DNA of 64,000 bases from Pseudoips prasinana (taxonomy: Eukaryota; Arthropoda; Insecta; Lepidoptera; Nolidae): positions 19,220,001 through 19,284,000 of the forward strand of contig OX621237.1 in the NCBI GenBank assembly GCA_951640165.1, in the 5' to 3' direction. A model generated the notes under the pieces. That model was not told the DNA's origin, ran no database searches, and saw only the letters and a program-made list of their open reading frames with translations. This document shows, one piece after another, positions 1-10,400 of this stretch; the stretch's first letter is position 1, and the number at the start of each line of letters is the position of its first letter. The translations under genes and the position numbers were made by a program.

Positions 1-1464
1 CAGGTATTATTATGTCACCGGAATTGTTTAATTCAGAAGTCATTTCATCATCATTATCGGAGTCACTGCTTTCACTTTCACTATCACTACCTAAATGAAT
101 GATGAAAGGCTCGTCTAGGTATCCATCCCTTTTTCGATACTCATTTTCAATATTTTTTACATGATTGCAGTGCTTTTGCCATTCATTGACTGTTATTTTA
201 TCAAAAGCTGCTGCAATCAATGTAGGCATTTCAGAATTCGATCTACCAATATTCTGATCTGCTATATTTCTTTTCATGGAGCTCCAAATCATTTCTATTG
301 CATTTAAATCGCAATGGTATGGTGGTAACCTTAATACGCTGTGTCCATTACTTTTAAACAAATCATCAATTTCGTAAATAGGTTTTGGTTTATGTCTTTT
401 GATTAACTCGTAGAGTTGCGGTTTTGTAAATTGGTCATTAAATTCTACATTATTTTCAGCCAGCCATTTTTGCATATCGGTTTTTTTATAATTTGAAGTA
501 GGAGATTTGTTTATACAAATACTATGGTATGGCGCATTATCCATTATGATTAATGTTGGCTGATGTAGATTTGGAAGAAGTCTATCAGTCACCCATTTTT
601 TGAAATTTGTACCATTCATTTCATCGTGATAGTCGCCGCTTTTTGTGTGAGATTGGAAAACTAATAATGCATTCTCCACAAAGCCAGCTTGTCCTCCCGC
701 ATGGACAATTATTGATCTGTTTCCTTTCGAGACTGGATTAAGCACACCATCAACTTCATCACCTTGCCAACAGCGTCCACCTGTATGAGACGAATGAATA
801 AAAGTCTCGTCCAAAAATATGACTGGTTTTTTTTCACCGCATTCGTTTTCATAAATTTTTTGTAGATAATTAGCTCTCCATGCAGAAATGTCATTACGCT
901 CTATTAGAACTTTTCGGTTAGATTTTGTTTTCTTGTAACGAAATCCAATTTTATTAAGTATTTTGCGAAGCGTTTCACGACTCCCTTTAAAATCAATGTC
1001 TTCTTGGAGCACATTTAATAACTTTGCTAATGTGGGAATTTCTTTGCGCATGCTGTAGAATTCATGAATTTTTCTTCTTATGACACCGAGATCAAAATTG
1101 TCTACTTCAATTTTGCCTTTAGACCTTTTCCTTTTTTTCCCTGGAGAGGAAATCTTTCTTCCAGTTTCATCTGCTTGCTCTTTTTCTTTCACGAGATTTC
1201 TTATAAATCGCTCCCCGACGCCTACAATAGAAATAGCAAAATAAAATAAAAAAATGAATATTTAAAAATATGTATTTCAATTTAAAGTGAGAGGGGAGTT
1301 TTGTATTTTTTCAGAAGCTGACAACACTAACCTGTAGCAGCAGCTACGCGTTCATACAACTTATTGAAGGGTATAATTGGTGCCTGAAGGCATTTTTCTG
1401 CCTTCATATAATTTAATACTTGTAAAATAACGTTCCTCGCATCACTTCTTAAAGCTTTCGGCAT
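1..1464 (-). CDS. DDE-superfamily (IS630/Tc1-like) transposase, two exons, runs off left edge
   Basis: Two exons on the minus strand: 1332-1464 (start at MPKALRSDAR) and 1-1221 (continues past the window). The donor CAG|GTTAGT and acceptor TTGTAG|G flank a 110-nt intron and join in frame (ATGVGERF). The joined frame has no stop to the window edge, about 450 residues. Catalytic motifs are visible: FLDETFIHSS (first D), IIMDNAPYHS (second D) and LPPYHCDLNAIEMIW (final acidic region with E), followed by an acidic serine/aspartate-rich tail. N-terminal helix-turn-helix-like segments precede a basic KKRKRSK stretch. From family knowledge, such DDE proteins are multicopy in lepidopteran and other insect genomes. 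Methionines further upstream would add a hydrophobic leader and are unlikely. Whether it is an active transposon gene or domesticated cannot be told, because the element ends are not both visible. Confidence 0.85.
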
Positions 1465-2887
1465 TTTCACAATTAGAAACCACAATAAGAAAATTAAATA
1501 CGCGGAACAAACAATCAATGGCAGGAATGTCATGGATTGACATTTCAAACTGGCGTCGTTAGTTCTACTTTTGGCCACCGGGCCAGATAAGTTTGTAGCA
1601 CAATACTCTACGAGCTTGTATCTTCTTTTCTTTTTAATTCATTTTTACGGCTCTGGCTTCTTCGGCCTTATGAGCCTTCCGTAAAATATATTTTTATTTC
1701 ATTTATTTTCGCCATGTCAAGTAAAGTCCGTCACAGTCAAGTCAAGTAGTCCTTGTCCTACCCCAGTAAAGCAGTGGAGACTTTACTAGAGGCTTATATG
1801 GAGTTTTAGATTCAACACAGAAAATCGCAATTCACGGCAATATTGCACTTTCCCCAACATGTGTACGTTGTCCATGATGTTATGTCTAAAAATCCACCAT
1901 ATTTACACATAAAAACTTGAATTTACACCAGTTTTTGAAAATGAAACAATGCCCTGTTGCGTCTTTTTCCGCGTTGGCGCCAAAACTCCCAGCTTGTATC
2001 AATTCAATAGTGTAGCCAAATGCAACTTAACAAATATGTAACTGACTAAACATAATATTATTCATCCGAAATAATTTACGCCCTTGGACGTAAAAATATA
2101 TTTTGTGGGGAATTATTATTGCAAATATAGAATAAAAAATGCATTAAATGCTATACTAAAAACTTACGTACTACATCATAATATGAATTAAATTTTGTGA
2201 TTTTTAAATACAGAGTTATTGGTAAAACCTTGAAGGACTAGATAGCTAACATCATGAGCAACAACTTTTGTTCTACTAGTACGGACATAATTCAATACAT
2301 GAAAAAAAAAGAATTTAAAGTATTTATTGTACTGTTGTGACATTTGTAGGTCTATGTTTCATTCATAAACGGGAGGACGACGCGGAAATGATGCTCGCGC
2401 GCGTATACAATGCTTATAATAATACTACTTTCTGCACAACATAATTATCTAGTTAATTACAATTACTCTAAGGGTTTTGTAGCCAATAAGTATGTACAGA
2501 CGCCAGCACATCCAGCTAATATATATATATATATTGATGTGCTGGCGTCTGTACCTAAACTAAAACCACAATCCCTTCTCTCTTTATTTTATTCATTGAT
2601 CAATCCAAAGAGTATATAAATAAACTGATAATAAGATTGATCATATCAATCTCCTGTATAGGTCAGTTATTATACTCTTTGATATCAATGTTTTCATATT
2701 GATTGTAATTTAAAATGTTGGAGTAGTGCATATTTTTGTTAAGTACCGACTAAGAAGATACAGTCAAGAAATAAAAGAAAATATGTGATTTGAATACTGG
2801 TTAATACCAAATTTATCAAGATATAAGCTATTAAAGTAAAGTAATTGGATAAAATCAAAACTGGCAAATCAAACAATTGAAGACTCC
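1465..2887. other. Intergenic, AT-rich, one MITE-like palindrome
   Basis: No credible coding region. It holds the upstream flank of both the transposase gene (minus) and the zinc-finger gene (plus). The only structure I recognise is the palindrome at 2494-2554, listed separately. Confidence 0.6.
2494..2554. repeat. Collapsed MITE palindrome, 19-bp perfect arms
   Basis: GTACAGACGCCAGCACATC at 2494-2512 is repeated exactly inverted at 2536-2554, around a 23-bp TA-rich spacer. Longer versions with the same terminal motif lie at 60189-60329 and about 63764-63873, so this is probably an internally deleted copy of that small DNA-transposon family. Confidence 0.85.
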
Positions 2888-4114
2888 ATGGATATGGCAG
2901 AAGATACGTTAAATGAACCACTAGATGAAGATTACTACGTTTGCGGCCTCTGTAAATCTGTATTTAACTCTTTACAAGTATTCTCAGAACACAAGAGGTT
3001 AGTATGCGGAAGTATTTTGGGAGAGGATGTGTGCACCACCATAGAGCCTCCGAGTACCATAATTGCTGATACTAATAGTGAAAACCCATCGCCTACAGTC
3101 CACCCTACCGTTACATATGTCAATATTGTTGGCGCTGATGTAGACCAGGAATGGCCGAAGGAGTATGGATGTTTCAAATGCAAGAAACGATTTAGAAAAA
3201 AAGATAACTGGCGTATGCACATGAAAATGCATCACGATAATCCTTATCAGTGTCCAATATGTGGTCGATGTTCAAACCAAAAGTCTCACTTGCAGGCTCA
3301 CATTGAGTGCCATAAAATGTGGCCTGATTCTTTTAAAAGTACTGCAGCAAGCTCACCTTCTGAGGAGACTGCAAGCTATAGTTGTTCATTTTGTTTGTTA
3401 ACATTCCCTAATTACAGTCGTTACCGATCTCATTTAAAACATCATGCATCCTTAAAAAAGTATAAATGTGTTCAATGGGACTGTATGGAGTTTCATGATA
3501 CTGTTGAAAATTTACTAGAGCATGTGGCTACTGATCATATCAATCCAGTTTATTCATGTCATGTATGTAGTGCCCATTTTGACAACTTGCCAGATATTGC
3601 AACTCACCAATTTACTCACAATGATCCAGAAAAAGATGTGAAATATGAAAAGGTGAAGGCTTTTAAATGCTCTCTGTGTGATGCCAAGTTCAGCAAAGAA
3701 GAATCTTTGTCACAGCACATGGTCAATGAGAACCACAAAAGGACTTGTATCCATTGCAAAAAGGTGTTTGCAAATGATAAGAGACTGCGCTTACACTTAC
3801 ATACACACAAGAAAAGAAAACTATATCAGTGTGATATCTGTGACAGTAGTTTCCATATAAGAAACTATTTGGCAACTCACATGTTAAGCCATGGTGTAAA
3901 GCAATTTGAATGTGATATTTGTAGCAAAACATTTAAAAGACGGGATGTTCTCTCCAGGCACATACAAATACATCAATCCGAGAAACGGTTCATATGTCCA
4001 TTTAAAGATAGTGATGGTTGTGAGAAACAATTCAGTCGCCGTGATAAACTAAAATCCCATATAAAGTATCATACAAAACCAAAACGTAACAAGTCGCAGA
4101 TTAAGAACAAGTAA
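2888..4114 (+). CDS. C2H2 zinc-finger protein (about 11 fingers), single exon
   Basis: A 408-residue uninterrupted frame beginning MDMAEDTLNEP. An N-terminal finger-like CX2C...HX4C lies at about residues 19-40, then an acidic/serine-rich linker. From about residue 94 to 396 there are ten further C2H2 units, most starting YxCxxC or FxCxxC; two carry long insertions between the cysteines (KCVQWDC and CPFKDSDGC). The C-terminus is basic (KRNKSQIKNK). Linkers are mostly not the TGEKP type. Expected role from the family: nuclear, sequence-specific DNA-binding transcription factor. I cannot assign an orthologue. The first in-frame ATG was taken as start; residue 3 is an alternative. It lies about 290 bp upstream of the ninaA-like gene on the same strand. 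Confidence 0.93.
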   Translation: MDMAEDTLNEPLDEDYYVCGLCKSVFNSLQVFSEHKRLVCGSILGEDVCTTIEPPSTIIADTNSENPSPTVHPTVTYVNIVGADVDQEWPKEYGCFKCKKRFRKKDNWRMHMKMHHDNPYQCPICGRCSNQKSHLQAHIECHKMWPDSFKSTAASSPSEETASYSCSFCLLTFPNYSRYRSHLKHHASLKKYKCVQWDCMEFHDTVENLLEHVATDHINPVYSCHVCSAHFDNLPDIATHQFTHNDPEKDVKYEKVKAFKCSLCDAKFSKEESLSQHMVNENHKRTCIHCKKVFANDKRLRLHLHTHKKRKLYQCDICDSSFHIRNYLATHMLSHGVKQFECDICSKTFKRRDVLSRHIQIHQSEKRFICPFKDSDGCEKQFSRRDKLKSHIKYHTKPKRNKSQIKNK

Positions 4115-4404
4115 CTGATAAATAAGTTATGCCAGTTTTTATTTGAATGAATAGATGTAGAGATTTTTCTTTAAAACTTTTTGAATAGGAAGTGATGATC
4201 TCATAATATTTATTTTGGAACAGCTGGCACCTTTGATAATGATAGGTAGAGGTTACTGTGAGTATTAGCTATGCGAAGAAATTATATAAGTACATAGCAC
4301 ATAAGGGGCTTCCTTCATAGACAGCTACATTTATCTAATTAGCTGTAAAGTCAGAGGCATTGCGGCGCTAGCAAACATTGGACACAAGCTGAAATAAAAC
4401 TAAC
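4115..4404. other. Spacer between zinc-finger gene and ninaA-like gene
   Basis: About 290 bp, AT-rich. It must hold the 3' end of the zinc-finger transcript and the promoter/5' UTR of the ninaA-like gene. An AATAAA occurs near 4393, just before the ninaA-like start codon; whether it is used as a poly(A) signal is unknown. Confidence 0.5.
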
Positions 4405-4467
4405 ATGGAGTTTCATAATCTACTTGTGTTTCTAGCCATTGTGTCTAATCATCCATATTTTTTAGAT
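4405..4467 (+). CDS. ninaA: ninaA-like exon 1 (signal peptide)
   Basis: 63 nt, 21 codons, ending GAT|GTGAGT. It encodes a hydrophobic leader typical of secretory signal peptides and joins exon 2 in phase 0. Confidence 0.85.
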
Positions 4468-7400
4468 GTGAGTGTTTTGCATTAATATTGACAGTGTGCA
4501 TAAATGTTGATTTGCTTCAGTTTAATTGTTAGGTTCATAGTTGAGATTAGTATTTATTACTTGTAGGAAATTTAATCATATTGCAAATTGAGTGCAGCCA
4601 AACTGCAATACTTACATAATTATTTTTTATCTATACTTATAAATAAGTTGTAGTGTCTGTTTTTAAGTTAACTGCGGAAATGGCTGGATTGATTTTGTGT
4701 GCTCAAAACTATTGAATCTGTCTCAAAATGAATAATGTTATTGTTATGAAGTTTTTCTTTTGTATAACTAAATATGATCTAAAATAATAAGCATTCAGAC
4801 AACCGATCTAGCATATATTGTGTTTGCCTACTAAATAATTACTCTAATTGGACCAAATCCCGTGTTCATGCCCGCTTGAGTATGTTTCGCCGGACCGTCT
4901 CAACTGGGTCGTGTTGAAACTGGTAGTAGATGAACCCACTGAGTTTGTTTCGATGGGTCTTCTCAGTTGGGGCGCATTGGATCCGGTGGTAGCATTAAAG
5001 CGCGACCGTCGTTATTAACACAAGGTCCGTCATAATAATAATACCGAACCATTGACAATATGTAGTAAAAATATTAGACTTATACAAGATAATTAAACAT
5101 AATCTCTTGACAATAACTTGAGATGAGCCAGCTAAATATCATTGCTATAATAAAATAAATTTTATAAATGTTTTCATACATTGTGTACCTAAACATCTAT
5201 GTTACTAGAAATAATAATGTATACAACTATATTACTACAAACATGTTCTGACTATTTACAAGCGCTTTTTTAAAGTCTACGTGAATAAAAACATTTTTTA
5301 TTTTTTATTTATTTTATTCTGCCTACACTGGCAGATAGCTGAAGTTATAAGACGTAAAAATATAATATACCATTCATCCAAAACTACTGTTCCCAAGCAA
5401 TAGAGAAATAAGTTTTAGATGAGCAAATATTTCATGTGTGTGAAAATTGTGAAGATATTGTTGTTTAATAAAAACAAATTGCTTATAATCAGTTGTTATT
5501 AAAAGTATTGATATTTAAAACTTACTTACCTGCTTGTTTTAAATTCGATAATAGTACTTCGATTTGAATGACCAATAAATTAAATTACTTAATAATTTTT
5601 TACTACTATCGCTTTACTAATCTCAAATATGAATACTAGAGCAACTGCACGTCTGATTAAATATCTGGTAAAATTTTGTTATTGGTTTATGATTTTGGAC
5701 GAATATAATTAATGGACTCTGTTACAGGCTCGGCAATTTCGTGTTACGGATCAGGTGTTTTTTGATATTATCAGGGAAGATAAACCTCTGGGCCGGGTAG
5801 TCATTGGTCTCTTTGGTGATTTGGCTCCACGCGCAGTCAAGAATTTCAAAGTCCTAGCCACAAAAGGCATTCAAGGGAAGTCTTATAAAAACACTTCGTT
5901 CAACCGAATAATTAAGAGGTTTATGGTACAAGGTCAGTTTAATTATGTGTAACATAATAGATACATTATAATTCCCTGTCAAACTCTATTCAATAGGTAA
6001 TTGAAAGACTTCTTTTTTAAAAAGTCACATAAATAATGTAAATAGATACAACATTTTTGTAATTCCATCAATTTGCTGAAATAATTATATTTCGCCGCAT
6101 TAACTTTGAGATGGTATATCTCAATATATTATTCTCAGTATTAAAGTTTTCGCTGGAAGAAATAGGTACTGTGCGTTTTATAAATTTATTGAAATTCACA
6201 TCATTAACATGTGATTTAGCCATTGTCATTTGTTAATTGATATTTTGTATGGTACCTATTGTAAAAGATTTATTTGTACAGCAAATATAGAGAAGTATGT
6301 GTGGATACAACTATTCATTCTATATGTATAGTAGTAGTAGTAGTTTTTGCCCGCGACCTCATCTGCGTTGTAGACGAAATCGAAAGAGTTCGAACCACTA
6401 CCTCTGCCCGTACAAACTGCTTGCCTTGACTAACTGCGAATGGGATCAAGCGCGAGTGGGACAAACTGCGCATGTGACCGCAAATGGTTCGAATTGCTAA
6501 TTTCACCAAGTGCGAATGCGAAACGAAGTGTCCATAACTCAATTCGACGTGTGTTGGACTTTGCGTGTTTTCTATACAAACTGAGATACTTACAATACAA
6601 GCAACGTTAGAACACGCACTACGCTGCATCATGCGGGGCAGTGTGCCAATCGTCTAAGGAATGCTTATGGGATGAGCCCAAATAATTATTTTCATTTGTT
6701 TTAAGGAAGAAAAGTTGTAGCATGTTGTCTGCTTTTTAACCCTTTATCAGGCGGTGGACAATATGAGAACTCATCAATTTTAACCTTATATCTTTGGGAT
6801 AACGTCCAAAAACAATTAAAAATAATATAGCAAAGCCTGGTTAAGAGTTTGCGTGTAATACTCCGCTATTCTGTTGTGGATAGTTCTGTACCACTACCTC
6901 AGATAAATTCTGAGACGACTGCAATAAAAATAATACCTATCCATCTATTTTTATTTGGCATTGGTAAAATCCTACATGTATAACATATGCGATTATATAT
7001 TAAGAAATTATAACTTACTATACATATTATTAGATAAATATCAATTTTAGGTGGTGATGTTATTTCTGATGATGGTTCAGGGTCGATAAGTATTTATGGT
7101 GATGCCTTTGATGATGAGAACCTAGATACACAACATAGCACTGCTGGATTTGTCTCAGTGGCTAACAAAGGTACGTTTTGGTAAATGACTTAACTAATCT
7201 TAAAATTAATAATATTAAATAAAAAATAATTCAATAATTTTTAAATATATAATTCTATGATAAATTTGTTGGAACTTATATTCAAAGTTTAAGGTCATTG
7301 TTCAACTGTGAGTCACTTACTTGTACAAAGATTTATTTTTCTTTTATTTATTATTTTAAAATTGTAATTTAGTAATGTTCTTTTTTTAAGCTACATAGAA

Positions 7401-10400
7401 GAAACATAATTTAATATTTATCTTAGAGGTGTTTGCGTATTTGTTCCCTTTAAAGTCAGGCTGGCTTTTTCGTGGAGAAAACAAGAATGCCGTTTGTTTT
7501 ACTTTGGGTACCTTTATTGTTTAGTTATCTTATTGCCTTAATATTCTCTATAAGTTAGTCGGAGATTCCAAGGCAGTATAAACGTATAGATGAATCTATG
7601 CGTTCCCCCTGCGATGATCAATCGGACGAGCGGCCCGATGTAGTCGCGTCTCAAAGTTGAGAGACATACAAAAAGTTCTTAAGAACCGACCCTCCCATGT
7701 CAGAAACTGTCCTTAGCTGAGAATTTAACCTCAAAGGCGGTGCCCTCTGGCACGGGTAACTTAATTTGTATGTATTATTTGCAAGACTGGATTGTTCGCT
7801 TGGTTGGCAAATGCCTGCTTCTCACGCCGGAGGTCGTGGGTTCGATTCCCACCCAGGACAGATATTTATGTGCATGAAATGTCTGTTTGTCCTGAGTCTG
7901 GGTTTAATTGTCTCTATAAGTATGTATTTACAAAAGAAAAGTAGTCTGCTTAGTTTTGGACCAGATGGCCGTGAGATCTCCTGGTTCCGTGAAAGCCTTC
8001 TACGCGAATTGTAAACATTAAAATATAAAATAAATAATAAAAGAAATTGTGGACTGATATGCTACTTATTTTTTTATTACCTATTGTTATTTTATACGTA
8101 AAATTTAAGTGTAGGTAATTAATCAACATCTATTATTTTAGGTCCGAATACAAATGGTTGTCAATTTTTAATAACAACTACTGGAACTCCATGGTTAGAT
8201 AATCTGCACACAGTTGTTGGAAAGGTGGGTACCTACATATATAGATTTCTACCAAATCAGCTCTCGCCACTGTGAGGGTGTTCATCCCCACATCCTTGAA
8301 CTAACTAATTGGTCCCAAACGGTACACACCGCTACACATCAAGCTATACATTTCCAGAATAAGCTGATCTCGCGTTGTATATTTATAAGATTCTATAACA
8401 AACTTCCGAATAATATTAGAGAATTGTCTACGAATAAGTTTAAAAGAATTATTAAAGCCAAATTGTTTAGCAGGGTGTTACAAAATTTCTGAATATTTAC
8501 GTGACAAAAGTGCTTGGGATTGAGTTGTTCTGAGTCAACACACATGGTTGTAATTAATCTTACCTAAGTATATTTTATTTTAATGAAGGATTCCTACTGA
8601 GGTTTCTGGCAGTGTTTCTCAGTAGCTGCCACGTCATGCCATGCACGGTAGGGTAAAACAATGACGATTCCACATAAATGTAATTTTTTACGGAATAAAT
8701 GATTTTTGACTTTGACTTGATTATAGGATTTCCATACAATGACAAGTCAGTTTATATTGGAAATGTATAGCTTGATATGTAGCCGTGTGTACAACAAGGC
8801 GTGAGTTATGCCTCATTAAATTACACACTATCTTTGCCCTGCGGTTTCACCTGCGTTAAATTATATAAATTATAGAGTATATATTCGGTTATATAAGCTA
8901 TATTGCTACAAAGTTTCATCAAAATCCGTTCCGTAGTTTTTGCGTGAAAGCATAACAAACATCCATTCATCCATACTCACAAATTATCGCATTTATAATA
9001 TTAGTAGGATATAAGAAAGCGCCCAAAGGTTACGTAACAGTCGGCTATTGTTTATTTGTTGATTTATTTGCATAATAACTACTTTTTTTAGAAACTTACA
9101 ACCGTAGCAACTTTTCTTCATAACAACTGATTTGAATAAAATGTATATGAAACAATATCGAAAGCATCAAATAAAAATATTAGAATCGCTCCACAAACAA
9201 GCGATATTCCTTAATGTTTCTAGGAAAACTAAATATATCGTTGAATTGACATGCTCATCCTTTTTTAATGTTAATGAATCAGAAACAGCATTAATATATG
9301 AGACGAAGCAATAATTTTGGGCTCAAAATGCAGAAGTTTTACGTGTGGTGCAACGGTTACGACAGTCGCCTCACCAATTCGAGTCCCGGGTTCCCGCAGG
9401 ACAGCTATTTATGTGACCATAAATCGTTGTTCGGAGTTTGTAAAGTACCCGACAACATAGGGAGCGCGGCGTTGTCTTTTTTAATTAAAAAATAAAACCG
9501 GCCAAGTGCGAGTCGGACTCGCACATGAAGTGTTCCGTTGCAGCAAGTATTTCAGTTGATTAAATGAAAGCAAATTGCGGTTTATGACGTATTAAAAAAT
9601 TAAAAAAAAGTTACAGGGGGGGGGACACTCATTTTTCCACTTTGGAAGTGTCTCTCGCGCAAACTATTCAGTTTAGAAAAAAATGATATTAGGAACCTCA
9701 ATATCATTTTTGAAGACCTATCCATAGACACACCACATGTATGGGTACGACCAAAAAAAAAGTTTTGAGTTTCAGTTCTATGTATGGCGTCCCCCCAAAA
9801 TTATTATTTTTCTATTTTTATGTAAAAATCTTAATGCGGTTCACAGAATACATCTACTTACCAAGTTTTAGCAGTACAGCTCTTATAGTTTCGGAAAAAA
9901 GTGGCTGCGACATACGGACGGACAGACAGACAGACAGACAGACATGACGAATCTATAAGGGTTCCGTTTTTTGCCATTTGGCTACGGCATTCTAAAAAGA
10001 ATTTGATTAAAGTTCTAAATGTATTCTCCAGATTAACTAAAACACATCCCCGTCTATTACGTTGGTTTTGCTATAAAATAATGTTACTGGACTTACTGTT
10101 TCCATTTAGCCATTGAAATGTTGTCTGCTGCAAAGTAATGTTTTGTATGACTAACTATACTTTTTGTTGCACAATTTATATAACGTTGATAAACACAGAA
10201 GTTTCACTTCATAAAGACGATTAAATAGCGACCCTTGAATATAGAGTAATCTAGCTCACGCAATCTATGCATGTTTCTTCATCTTATATGTATATACGTG
10301 GGAATCACTTTGCGAATCACAAGAGTTTCAATTGCTCAGCTCATTGCAGGCCCCCCTGTCTCTCTCTGGCTCACCAAAAGGAATATTAATTTTGGCTATG

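Noticed and set aside
1465..1578. Upstream start of the DDE transposase (extra 38 residues)
   Set aside because: Adds a hydrophobic leader untypical of a nuclear DNA-binding protein; MPKALRSDAR is the better start.
6315..6632. 105-residue minus-strand frame in a ninaA-like intron
   Set aside because: Low-complexity threonine run and no domain or splice context; intron sequence.
7800..7862. Functional tRNA gene
   Set aside because: A good B box but no cloverleaf acceptor stem; the same head recurs with a shared SINE tail at 48975, 53900 and 58600.
9914..9943. CRISPR-like short direct repeats
   Set aside because: Simple GACA microsatellite inside a dispersed repeat; no spacer-repeat structure anywhere in the window.
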